The position numbers and the translations under genes were made by a program. Below are positions 16,631 to 25,182 of a DNA stretch of 64,000 nucleotides, piece by piece. The notes under the pieces were generated by a model. That model did no database searches and was not told where the DNA came from. It saw only the letters and a program-made list of their open reading frames with translations. The DNA is taken from the NCBI RefSeq assembly GCF_028687615.1, contig NZ_JAQTZU010000001.1, positions 124,001 through 188,000 on the forward strand, read 5' to 3'. Each line of letters starts with the position of its first letter. The stretch's first letter is position 1. The stretch is from Methylovulum sp. (GTDB taxonomy: Bacteria > Pseudomonadota > Gammaproteobacteria > Methylococcales > Methylomonadaceae).

Positions 16631-17641
16631 ATGGCATCGCACGCACCATCCCCATCGAACTTATCGACACCTATTGACTTTGATTCTATTAAAAATTTAA
16701 CGCAAACCGAAGCCAAAGCCGTCGACCAGCTCATTATTGACGAGTTAAGTTCCGATGTGATTTTAATCAACCAAATGGGGCATTACATCGTCGGCAATGG
16801 CGGCAAGCGTTTACGTCCCATGCTGTTATTGCTCGCCGCCAAAGCTTTGGGTGGCGTGACAGACAAACACCTGATCCTCGCCGCCGTCATCGAATTTATC
16901 CATACGGCAACATTACTGCACGACGATGTCGTCGACGAATCCGATTTGCGCCGTGGCAAAGAATCCGCCAACGCCGTCTGGGGCAACGCCGCCAGTGTCT
17001 TGGTCGGTGATTACCTGTACTCGCGGACTTTTGAGATGATGGTGCGCACGGGCAATATGCGCGTCATGGAAATCCTCTCCAAAACCACCACCGCAATCGC
17101 CGAAGGTGAGGTATTGCAGCTTTTAAACTGCAATAACCCAGAAACCACAGAAGCCAAATACTTGGAAGTCATTGCCAGAAAAACGGCAATTTTATTCAGT
17201 GCCGCCACCCGCTTGGGGGCGGTCATTGCCGGTGTTCCTGCTGATATGGAAGAAAACCTCGCCCAATACGGGCAGCATTTAGGCATAGCATTCCAATTGA
17301 TTGACGACGCGCTGGATTACAAAGCCAATCAAGACGACTTGGGCAAAAATCTCGGCGATGATTTGGCAGAGGGCAAGCCAACGTTACCGCTGATTTACGC
17401 CATCCAAAACGGTAGCGAAAGCGAAGCCGCGATTATTATTGAAGCGATTAAAAACGGTGACCGCGAGGCTTTCAACCAAGTCTATGCCATTGTCCAAAGC
17501 ACCCAAGCCATCATCTACACCGAACAACGCGCCGATGAAGAAGCACGAAAAGCCATCAACGCCCTCGCCTGCCTGCCTGAATCCGAATACAAAGACGCAT
17601 TGATTTTATTGGCTAAATTTTCCGTACAGCGGAATTATTAA
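16631..17641 (+). CDS. ispB: Octaprenyl/polyprenyl diphosphate synthase
   Basis: A 336-residue trans-prenyltransferase that builds the side chain of ubiquinone. The first Asp-rich motif HDDVVDESDLRRG (near 97) and the second IDDALDY (near 220) coordinate Mg2+ and diphosphate, and GNGGKRLRPMLLLLAA is the usual N-terminal motif. The product chain length cannot be read with certainty; octaprenyl is inferred from gammaproteobacterial relatives. A TATAAT at 16552-16557 could be its -10 box, though no good -35 is at standard spacing. Confidence 0.92.
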   Translation: MASHAPSPSNLSTPIDFDSIKNLTQTEAKAVDQLIIDELSSDVILINQMGHYIVGNGGKRLRPMLLLLAAKALGGVTDKHLILAAVIEFIHTATLLHDDVVDESDLRRGKESANAVWGNAASVLVGDYLYSRTFEMMVRTGNMRVMEILSKTTTAIAEGEVLQLLNCNNPETTEAKYLEVIARKTAILFSAATRLGAVIAGVPADMEENLAQYGQHLGIAFQLIDDALDYKANQDDLGKNLGDDLAEGKPTLPLIYAIQNGSESEAAIIIEAIKNGDREAFNQVYAIVQSTQAIIYTEQRADEEARKAINALACLPESEYKDALILLAKFSVQRNY

Positions 17642-17807
17642 TTTGCACAACTAGACAAAACCTCCCATTCCGCAACATCCCGTTTTTCACCAGCGGCAGG
17701 CAAATATCCGCTTAACGATTAAACTGAGGATATTTCGATGAGGAAAGCGGGTTGTTTATAACACATCATTGCTGAGGGAGAACCATTTGACAAATAGCAC
17801 CAGCCCC

Positions 17808-18539
17808 CTATCCAGGTTTTCTGGAAAAAAACCACATCTGATAAACGCTAAGTAAAATCTGTAGCCCCATTGATAAGCCCATTAATGCGCCACTGATGAC
17901 CACCACATAAGCAAAAGACGGCGTGGATTTGGTAATAAACCAAGACACCACATCCAGCAACATCGCCGCAAACGGAATGACCACGGCAACACGCTTGACA
18001 TAAACGCTAAGCTCACACAGCAAAAAGATTTTGCCGATAAAAAATAGGATAAAAGCAATACCAAACAAATGGATATGCGACACCCGCACAAGGGTCGGGA
18101 TAGTCGCGCCACCGCCGTGGGCAACTTCCGCTACGCCCTTGTAATTAGTCAAGTCCGGCAACGAAGGGTTGACGCTAGGCGTGTGGCAGATAATGCAGTC
18201 GCGGTTTAGGATAGGGGCGACCTTGTCATTATAGCCGGACTCTTCCGCTCCCGACCTGATCCATTCCAAAATCACCGCCTGGTCGGAGGCATATCTCAGA
18301 TTTGGTTTCATAATACCCATGACCGCCGTACCTAAACGGGTTTGGGTCGTAGAACCGTGATAACTGATGACGACATCTTCAATGGAAAGACCCGCCTTAC
18401 CGTCCAGCCCTTGATGGGTGTAATAAAGATTGGCCAGGGCGGCCAAATATCCAAGCCCGATGGTGAGCAGGAACACGGTGTTTAAAATGCGTTCACTGAC
18501 GGAAATGTCTTTAAAGCGTCTGAAGCGTTCGGGTTTCAT
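17808..18539 (-). CDS. Membrane-anchored monoheme c-type cytochrome
   Basis: A 243-residue protein with an N-terminal membrane span (about 18-38), a periplasmic part with one heme-c motif CIICH near residue 120 followed by PDLTNYKG, and three further spans (about 150-170, 180-200, 212-235). It lies 172 bases downstream of the Cyc2-like porin-cytochrome on the same strand, and the two may form an electron route between inner and outer membrane. The family has no established function that I can name. Between the two genes is a hairpin (GCTACG near 18663 with CGTAGC near 18692) that could limit read-through. Confidence 0.7.
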   Translation of the reverse strand: MKPERFRRFKDISVSERILNTVFLLTIGLGYLAALANLYYTHQGLDGKAGLSIEDVVISYHGSTTQTRLGTAVMGIMKPNLRYASDQAVILEWIRSGAEESGYNDKVAPILNRDCIICHTPSVNPSLPDLTNYKGVAEVAHGGGATIPTLVRVSHIHLFGIAFILFFIGKIFLLCELSVYVKRVAVVIPFAAMLLDVVSWFITKSTPSFAYVVVISGALMGLSMGLQILLSVYQMWFFSRKPG

Positions 18540-18711
18540 AAAGATGACAGGAGTGGAAGGTTGGCAGTTTCGGGATAATGGTTATTGGCTTTGATACGGC
18601 TTTATACGGGATGCTCCATGAAGCAGGCAAACCTGTTGGAGACGGGATACATTTAATATTATGGCTACGAAACGGGCTAGGTCCGTTCCGTAGCGTTTCT
18701 AGCGGCGTGGT

Positions 18712-20070
18712 TTAAAACGCCAACCAGCCGTTCAGCATAAAGGTATTGTTACCATTGACAAATTGCGTTGCACCATCAAATTGCGAATAGCCAATATACT
18801 GCAAGCTGGTGCGTAAGTTAAGCCAAGGCGCCCAGGTCGAACCGGATTTGCCAAACGGCACATAAACCAATTCGGCAGTGTAGTATTCACTATTCGGTTT
18901 AAAAGAGACCGAATCGGGGTAAACATTGCCATTACGCGAACCGTAAAGCTTGTTATAAGCAAAAGTCACACCGTAAGTTTGGTCAAACGTGTACGCGGCA
19001 TTGAATTTGTAAGTATCTAAATCGGTGTTGCCAGTACCGCCACTGCGGCTGACCGAGAGGCTTTGATTTTCGTGGATGAACGTGGTTTTCACTTCAAAGA
19101 TATGTTTGGGATTTGCCATGTATTGGTAGGTGGCGTCAAACGCAATATCAGTGTAATGGTCAGCCCCGTTGCCGGCATCACCCAAGGTGTTCGGCAACAA
19201 TACATCCGCGCTCATGCCGTAATGGCCTATGGCAAAAAAATGGCCTTTCGTGTCATATTGCAAGGCAGTACGCCAATAAGGTGCCGGACCGTCCAGTTTG
19301 ATATAGCCACCCGGAGTCGCGCCTGCCAACGCGCCTTGCAGATTATTTGAGAAGGAGTCATAAGCCCCCGCTTCCAAATACACCAAGTTGTTAATCATAG
19401 TGTAGGCGGTCGCGCCACCAACTTGTGAGGTTCCCAGTCCACCATCAATTAACGCGGCGGTCGCTACGCCGGGCTGTAGTGCAGAACCATTGTAAGGGAA
19501 GCCCCAGGCTGAGGTGGTGTTCCACAAATCTTGCACGGTCGGGCTGTTATTTAACGAAATCCCATAAGTTATAGGCGTATCGACCAATTCAGTTTGGTCA
19601 GCATAACGAATATCCGCGTTATCCCATGCTACACCATCGGCATAGCCATCATAAGTGAACTGGCTAAATGCACCGACTTTGCCGTAAACCTTTCCGGCAT
19701 AAAACAAAGACGCCTGATCAAAGGTAAAGTTATCGTTTTTGTTGTAACCTGATTGATCAAAATTGGCGGGGTCTTGATCTTTGTCCGTATGCGTCAGAGA
19801 GCCTTCAATCATGGCACTGATAGGCGGGAGCTTGGCATCGGCGCCACCGCCACTCAGGGTATAACCACCCAACTTAAAGCCACGACCAAAAGGCGTCAGG
19901 TTAGGACCGAACGATTGGGTATGGCACTGGCTACAGGCTGCGCCGGTTTGCCTGGTAAAACTGGGCACCGCTTGGGCATCTGAACTGCTAAATAGAACGA
20001 TAGAAGTCAGCGTTGCCGATAAAGCTAAAAGAAAAGCTGACGGGTAAAAGGGTTTAACAAAAAATTGCAT
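18712..20070 (-). CDS. Cyc2-like outer-membrane porin-cytochrome
   Basis: A 452-residue protein starting MQFFVKPFYP at 20070, which is preceded by AGGTG at good distance; the longer frame to 20124 lacks this. A signal peptide (to AQA) is followed by PSFTRQTGAACSQCHTQS, one heme-c motif near the mature N-terminus, then LTPFGRGFKLGGYTLSGG. The rest alternates polar and aromatic residues, ends in a Phe and contains many Tyr/Gly-rich strands, as in a beta barrel of about 16 strands. This is the architecture of Cyc2-type fused porin-cytochromes, some of which oxidise Fe(II) at the cell surface. The substrate here is unknown. A sigma-54-type promoter is seen just upstream. Confidence 0.7.
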   Translation of the reverse strand: MQFFVKPFYPSAFLLALSATLTSIVLFSSSDAQAVPSFTRQTGAACSQCHTQSFGPNLTPFGRGFKLGGYTLSGGGADAKLPPISAMIEGSLTHTDKDQDPANFDQSGYNKNDNFTFDQASLFYAGKVYGKVGAFSQFTYDGYADGVAWDNADIRYADQTELVDTPITYGISLNNSPTVQDLWNTTSAWGFPYNGSALQPGVATAALIDGGLGTSQVGGATAYTMINNLVYLEAGAYDSFSNNLQGALAGATPGGYIKLDGPAPYWRTALQYDTKGHFFAIGHYGMSADVLLPNTLGDAGNGADHYTDIAFDATYQYMANPKHIFEVKTTFIHENQSLSVSRSGGTGNTDLDTYKFNAAYTFDQTYGVTFAYNKLYGSRNGNVYPDSVSFKPNSEYYTAELVYVPFGKSGSTWAPWLNLRTSLQYIGYSQFDGATQFVNGNNTFMLNGWLAF

Positions 20071-20106
20071 AGTGACACCTGATAATTGAATGGATGTAAT
20101 TATTTT

Positions 20107-20124
20107 AAGCAAAAATTGCACCAT
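20107..20124 (-). promoter_or_regulatory. Putative sigma-54 promoter of the porin-cytochrome gene
   Basis: On the minus strand TATGGTGCAATTTTTGCTT has GG at -24 (complement of 20121-20122), exactly ten bases, and GC at -12 (20109-20110), with TTTGCTT fitting the -12 element. The -24 element deviates (TGGTGC instead of TGGCAC). The start codon lies about 40 bases downstream of the -12 GC. A sigma-54 activator gene is encoded at 23580-24947. Confidence 0.45.
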
Positions 20125-20272
20125 ATTAACAAGGTTATATAAAAAGCTATTACCAATGGTTTTTCGATGACTAACTCATAAATAAAACACAAGTCTGCAA
20201 AAAACGTATGGCTTTAAGAAAATATCCAACCATTCTTGCGGGATTGGGTGAAAATCATACCCAATCCGATCA

Positions 20273-20731
20273 TTAAGCCCCCGTATTACAATAAAGTTTT
20301 AGGTCGTACTTAGTTGTGACCTTAAAGACCACTTTGACACGCCCATCTAAATGGCAAGGCAGGATATAGCCGATGGCGCCACGCGTACCGGCTACGAAAC
20401 GCAACATCGCTTCTTCGGAAGCCACCACATAAGGCGGGGCAATACCCTGAAAGTATTGCTCATTCCAGTATGGCTCCAAAGCTTCTGGAGGAAGATTAAA
20501 CAGCGTTCGGGAAAAAGCCAACCTGATCGGATCATCCGCGTTCAAATTGAGCGGAATCCAACCACCCCCTGCTTCGTTCAGCAAGGTTTTACGCAAAAAG
20601 ATGTTTTTTACCCGCTTGCTGCTGAAGTTCTTAAACGATGTATCATGCCCAGTGATTACCAGAATATCATCAGCCCTGGCCTGCGATGACAGCATGACTA
20701 ACAGCAGGGTTAAAATTCGTACATTCATCAT
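20273..20731 (-). CDS. Small periplasmic PstS-like binding protein
   Basis: A 152-residue protein with a signal peptide (cleavage after ARA) and a fold reminiscent of one lobe of phosphate-binding-like proteins: KRVKNIFLRKTLLNEAGGGWIP, then RLAFSRTLFNLPPEALEPYW and a GAIGYI strand. Such short PstS-like proteins often accompany sensor kinases or porins and have no fixed ligand. The ATG at 20731 overlaps the stop of the upstream porin gene (TGATG), so they are coupled. Function remains unassigned. Confidence 0.6.
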   Translation of the reverse strand: MMNVRILTLLLVMLSSQARADDILVITGHDTSFKNFSSKRVKNIFLRKTLLNEAGGGWIPLNLNADDPIRLAFSRTLFNLPPEALEPYWNEQYFQGIAPPYVVASEEAMLRFVAGTRGAIGYILPCHLDGRVKVVFKVTTKYDLKLYCNTGA

Positions 20732-21774
20732 CAAAAAAACATGGAAATGGACGTAAAAAAACCGCTGGGAGCCACCAGGCCATTTTGTGAACCAAACCGA
20801 TATTCGGCCTTAAACACTAATGGTACATAGGGGCGCCACGCCAAACCAGCGACACCAACATGCGTGTCCAAATCGATAAAATGATGCGTACCGATCAGGT
20901 ATTCATAACGCGCAATGCCAAAAAGATGTTCGGTCAACGGCGCAATGCCTTGAACAAACAAACCTTTTTCCTGCCCTTGGCTATCGCCGGCATGACGGTA
21001 AATCGCTTCTGCCGCGACTTCGTAACCATCTTTTTTCCACAGAAAATCCACGCCCAACAAATCATTGCGATCAGCTTTGGGAGCAATTTCGTTGTTAAAA
21101 TCAATAAAAGACAAGCCTATTTGCGCCGTTTCAGACAGATCGAAATTGACACGCCCACCAAATCCCGTGTCAAAACCGGATGTGCCACTATCGAAGACAT
21201 TCAAACGACCAGAATGATCTGAATAAACCGACATATCCAGATTCCGTTCATTAAACTGCCACCGCTGGGTCAACATAACGCCGTTAATGTGCGGGCTAAA
21301 CAGCATTTCGTCAGTGACCAACGGGCGGGTGCTGGTCCAGATGAGCGGCGCGGCGTGGATAACGTTCCAGCGGCCTATCGGGGTCAGGAATTTTCCGAAC
21401 CGCACCGTCGCCGCCTCCGTTGCCAACAAGTCGACATACAAACGTTCCGCCCTTAAGGCGTGGGCAAAGCTATCAGAATTCCGGGTAGACTGCCAATCAT
21501 CGACTTCAACTTCAGAAAAAAAACGCACCCGCTGATGTGGAGACCACGTCAGAAACAAGCTCAATTCATCCAGTTTGAGCTGATTGGCTTTTTTTTCAGG
21601 ATATTGGTATGAGACATTGATGTATCCACCCAAATTGAAATCGGCATCCGGCCAACTGATTCCGCGCCCCCAATGGTAGGATGGCGGTATACTGGTGTCC
21701 GCCCAACTGCAACACCACATGCTTTGCCCCAACGCCAGCAACAGCGTGATTCCTGATTGTAAACGCCTAGACAT
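20731..21774 (-). CDS. Outer-membrane porin-like beta-barrel protein
   Basis: A 347-residue exported protein starting MSRRLQSGITLLLALGQSM; the longer frame to 21834 would overlap the kinase gene start. After the signal peptide it shows strand patterns of phosphate/anion-selective porins (FNLGGYINVSYQY, DELSLFLTWSPHQRVRFFSEVEVDD, RFGKFLTPIGRWN) and ends in SMFF, a typical barrel terminus. Its start lies 29 bases from the divergent kinase gene, which suggests that the two-component system controls it. The transported compound is unknown. Confidence 0.7.
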   Translation of the reverse strand: MSRRLQSGITLLLALGQSMWCCSWADTSIPPSYHWGRGISWPDADFNLGGYINVSYQYPEKKANQLKLDELSLFLTWSPHQRVRFFSEVEVDDWQSTRNSDSFAHALRAERLYVDLLATEAATVRFGKFLTPIGRWNVIHAAPLIWTSTRPLVTDEMLFSPHINGVMLTQRWQFNERNLDMSVYSDHSGRLNVFDSGTSGFDTGFGGRVNFDLSETAQIGLSFIDFNNEIAPKADRNDLLGVDFLWKKDGYEVAAEAIYRHAGDSQGQEKGLFVQGIAPLTEHLFGIARYEYLIGTHHFIDLDTHVGVAGLAWRPYVPLVFKAEYRFGSQNGLVAPSGFFTSISMFF

Positions 21775-21803
21775 AGTGTATTTGAGCCACCTAGAGGGAA
21801 CGA

Positions 21804-23576
21804 ATGACAATTCGCTATACTTTATTGATGTCATATTTGCTGATTAGTCTAGCATCGGCCTTGCTGATTACATTAATGATTTCCGTCCATCTCCGCGAAA
21901 TCCTGCGCTTGGAAATTGACAATAAACTCAAATCCCAGGCCACTACGATTATGCAACAAATTGACACATCCTTATTTGAGCGATTCGAAAACATGGCGCT
22001 CTGGAGCCAGTTGGAGGTGATGCAAGAGATTCGTGTCAGGGATGTCGATAAACGCCTGTCACACTTCCTCAACGGATTGCACAGCGGTTATGGTGGCATT
22101 TATGAGCAGATTTTTGCCGTCAACCAACAAGACGAGGCCATTTCCGCCAGCGACATGAAAATGCTTGGTCAAGTGTATCCGCATACCCAACCCTGGCTCA
22201 GCATCTCCCATAAGCAGCACACCCATTCGCTACAATATCTGGATACGCCAACGACACAGCTCTATTTTTCGATTGCCATCCCTGATGCCTTTAAATCTGG
22301 TGAACTAGGCCGCCTGTATGCCAGATTTAACTGGAAAGAAATTGTCAGGTTGCTGGACGCGCCGCTGCCCTTCAGCTCTAAAGACTCACCCACTTATGCT
22401 TTGCTGGTCGATGGCAGCGGTCAAATCATTGCAACCTCGTCCACGCTCAATGATAGAAAACTGCAATTTGCCCGCTTGCCGGACATCTTGCAGCAAATGA
22501 CCGCCAGCACTGGCCCCCTGGTGAGCACCATTGATTTCCTGAAGAATGAAGAAGCCTTGGTCGGCTACGCCAATTCCCAAGGTTACCGCACGTTTAGTGG
22601 CTTTGGCTGGCATGTGTTGATTCTACAACCCAGCAAAAACGCATTGACGCCGGTTTGGAACTTGTGGGTGGCGATACTGGTGTTTTTAGGCCTGACTTTA
22701 TTGCTAGGTGTCGCCGTTTCTTTTTGGATGTCGGCAAGAATAGCAAGGCCGATTGTACAGTTGGCGCAATTTACCCGTGACTTTATGCAGGGCAAACCCG
22801 TCATTCCGCCGTTAGTAAAATCCAGCCGGGAAATTACCGAATTAAGCACCCAGTTTTCGCTGATGATGATCCATCTTGAACGCTCACACCAAGATTTGGA
22901 GCGCGTCGCCAAACTCGCGGTGATTGGCGAAATGGCGGCGAGCATGGCGCATGAAGTCAGGACACCGCTGGGGATTTTGCGCTCCTCCGCACAAATTCTG
23001 CAACGCGAACCCCAACTGAGCGACATCGGCCGGGAAATGACCGAATTCATCCTCAGCGAAACCCAACGCTTGAACGGCTTGGTGGCGACGATGCTGGAAT
23101 GTGCCAAACCCAGGCCGCCCCAGTTCGCCCGGCACGATGCCCATGAAATCATCGGACACACGTTGGAGCTTTTGCAAAACCATGCCCAAACGCGGCATGT
23201 CCAAATCACTACGCAATTGTATGCCAAAAATTCACAGCTTGAATGTGATAAAGATCACATCATCCAAGTGTTTTTAAATTTACTATTAAACGCTATACAA
23301 CACGTCAAAGAAGGCGGGCATGTCGAAGTGGGCAGTATCGCCCACGGCCAAACCTTGGAATTTTGTGTCCGCGATGACGGTGCGGGCATTAGCGGCGCCA
23401 ACAAAAGCAAAGTCTTCGATCCCTTTTTTACCCAACGTCAAGATGGCATAGGCCTGGGCCTGACCGTTGTCCAGCAAATCGTGCTGGCGCATCAGGGCAA
23501 AATATTTATCACCGACAGCCCTTATGGCGGCGCGTGTTTCCATGTCATTCTGCCGATTATCCATCAGGAACCTTAA
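21804..23576 (+). CDS. Sensor histidine kinase
   Basis: A 590-residue inner-membrane sensor: span 1 (about 5-27), a periplasmic sensing domain of about 240 residues, span 2 (near 285-305), HAMP (SARIARPIVQLAQFTRDF), a HisKA domain with the phosphoacceptor in MAHEVRTPLGIL, and a HATPase with N box NLLLNAIQHV, DDGAGI and GIGLGLTVV. It is followed after 3 bases by the NtrC-type regulator gene. The signal is unknown; the neighbouring binding protein and porin suggest an envelope or transported ligand. Confidence 0.9.
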   Translation: MTIRYTLLMSYLLISLASALLITLMISVHLREILRLEIDNKLKSQATTIMQQIDTSLFERFENMALWSQLEVMQEIRVRDVDKRLSHFLNGLHSGYGGIYEQIFAVNQQDEAISASDMKMLGQVYPHTQPWLSISHKQHTHSLQYLDTPTTQLYFSIAIPDAFKSGELGRLYARFNWKEIVRLLDAPLPFSSKDSPTYALLVDGSGQIIATSSTLNDRKLQFARLPDILQQMTASTGPLVSTIDFLKNEEALVGYANSQGYRTFSGFGWHVLILQPSKNALTPVWNLWVAILVFLGLTLLLGVAVSFWMSARIARPIVQLAQFTRDFMQGKPVIPPLVKSSREITELSTQFSLMMIHLERSHQDLERVAKLAVIGEMAASMAHEVRTPLGILRSSAQILQREPQLSDIGREMTEFILSETQRLNGLVATMLECAKPRPPQFARHDAHEIIGHTLELLQNHAQTRHVQITTQLYAKNSQLECDKDHIIQVFLNLLLNAIQHVKEGGHVEVGSIAHGQTLEFCVRDDGAGISGANKSKVFDPFFTQRQDGIGLGLTVVQQIVLAHQGKIFITDSPYGGACFHVILPIIHQEP

Positions 23577-23579
23577 GCA

Positions 23580-24947
23580 ATGCCCAAACAAACCATTCTG
23601 GTCGTCGATGACGAACCGAAAATGCGCCGCTTATTGGAAATCATGCTGACGCAAATGGAATACTGCGTTTTGCAGGCGGCGGACGGGCGCGAAGCGTTTG
23701 ATATTCTCAGCGAGTGCACCGCCGATTTGGTGATCACCGATTTACGGATGCCAAATCTGGACGGTATCGCCTTGCTACGGCAATTGCGCGAAAACAATAA
23801 CGACATTCCGGTCATTGTCGTCACGGCCTATGGCACGGTAGAAAGTGCGGTGGATGCGATGAAATATGGCGCGAGCGATTATATCGTGCGGCCTTTTGAA
23901 CTGGACGCCGTGGAAGCGGCGGTGCAACGGGCCTTAAGACTGGGCAAGGTGCAGCGCGAAAACCGCTACCTGCGCCAACAAGTCGAACAAGGCTGGCACG
24001 GCTTTATCGGCACCAGCCCGGTCATGCAGCAAATTTACACGCAAATCCAGCAAGTCGCGGCGACCAAAACCAGTGTGCTGATCCAAGGCGAAACGGGCAC
24101 CGGCAAAGAACTGGTGGCACGGGCGATACACAATGCGTCCAACCGTGCCAAATCGCTGTTTGTGTCCATCAATTGTGCGGCGATTCCGGCTGACATTTTA
24201 GAAAGCGAATTGTTTGGCTATAGCAAAGGGGCGTTTACCGGCGCAAACAAGGAACGCATCGGCAAATTTGAACTGGCTGATGGCGGTACGCTGTTTCTCG
24301 ACGAAATCACCGAAATGGATTTTAATTTGCAGGCCAAATTATTGCGGGTGCTACAGGAACGCACCCTGGAACGCCTGGGCAGCAACCGCACTATCGCCGT
24401 GGACGTGCGCGTGATAGCCGCCTCCAACCGCAACCCACGGCAGGCGATTGTTGACCAGAAATTGCGCGAAGATTTGTTCTACCGCCTGAACGTGTTCACC
24501 ATCTCCTTGCCACGCTTACGCGAGCGGCGCGAGGATATCCTGCCGCTGGCGCATTATTTTCTGGAAAAACACGCCCGCGATTTTGGTTTTGGTTGTAACG
24601 GTATCGAAGCGGATGCCGAAGCCTGCCTGATAGCTTATCAATGGCCCGGCAATGTCCGTGAGCTGGAAAACATGATGGAACGCGCCATCGTTATGAGTAG
24701 CGGCAAAACCATCGGCATCGGGCATTTGCCCAGTGATGTCCTTTACGATGCCTTACCTACCCAAGCCCCCTTACCTGACCAACTAGAAACCGGCTGCGGC
24801 ACAGGAATGATCCAGCAAGTTGAACAATTGGAAAAACAATTGATCCAACAGGCTTTGATAAAAACCGGCGATAATAAGGCAAAAGCCGCGCAATTATTAG
24901 AAATTAGCGAACGCTCCTTATGGTACAAAATTAAAAAATATTTTTGA
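23580..24947 (+). CDS. Sigma-54-dependent response regulator (NtrC family)
   Basis: A 455-residue activator: receiver domain (1-120) with phospho-Asp in DLVITDLRMP, an AAA+ domain (about 140-375) with Walker A GETGTGKE, the sigma-54 contact loop GAFTGA, Walker B GGTLFLDE and the R-finger region, and a Fis-type helix-turn-helix at the C-terminus (NKAKAAQLLEISERSLWYKI). It is the partner of the preceding kinase. Sigma-54 targets could include the porin-cytochrome gene, whose upstream region has a GG-N10-GC promoter; this link is inferred. Confidence 0.93.
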   Translation: MPKQTILVVDDEPKMRRLLEIMLTQMEYCVLQAADGREAFDILSECTADLVITDLRMPNLDGIALLRQLRENNNDIPVIVVTAYGTVESAVDAMKYGASDYIVRPFELDAVEAAVQRALRLGKVQRENRYLRQQVEQGWHGFIGTSPVMQQIYTQIQQVAATKTSVLIQGETGTGKELVARAIHNASNRAKSLFVSINCAAIPADILESELFGYSKGAFTGANKERIGKFELADGGTLFLDEITEMDFNLQAKLLRVLQERTLERLGSNRTIAVDVRVIAASNRNPRQAIVDQKLREDLFYRLNVFTISLPRLRERREDILPLAHYFLEKHARDFGFGCNGIEADAEACLIAYQWPGNVRELENMMERAIVMSSGKTIGIGHLPSDVLYDALPTQAPLPDQLETGCGTGMIQQVEQLEKQLIQQALIKTGDNKAKAAQLLEISERSLWYKIKKYF

Positions 24948-24989
24948 CTTGGCTGCATTAAACCAGTTTAAAATCGATAATCCTAAAAA

Positions 24990-25135
24990 CCACAGCCAGT
25001 CCACGACCCGCAGAGCGCGAAGCGAAAAGCACGAAAAAAATCAGAATGTTGTGTTGACCTAGCTATCCACCCTTTGGGTGACGGCCTACAGTTCTGTCTC
25101 TCTTTGAAAATTTTCGTGCTTTTCGTGGATGAAAT
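24990..25135. repeat. CACGAAA palindromic element (family H)
   Basis: GTCCACGACCCGC...AAAAGCACGAAAAAA (25000-25053) and the inverted TTTTCGTGCTTTTCGTGGAT (25106-25129) flank about 50 bases of unrelated sequence. Other members with the arm CCACGAAAGACACGAAAAG occur at 27918-28272, 36805-36958 and 41121-41512. No coding content. Confidence 0.55.
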
Positions 25136-25182
25136 GATTTTTCTAGGATAATTAAGCACTAAACCCATTCAATGAGGTGATT

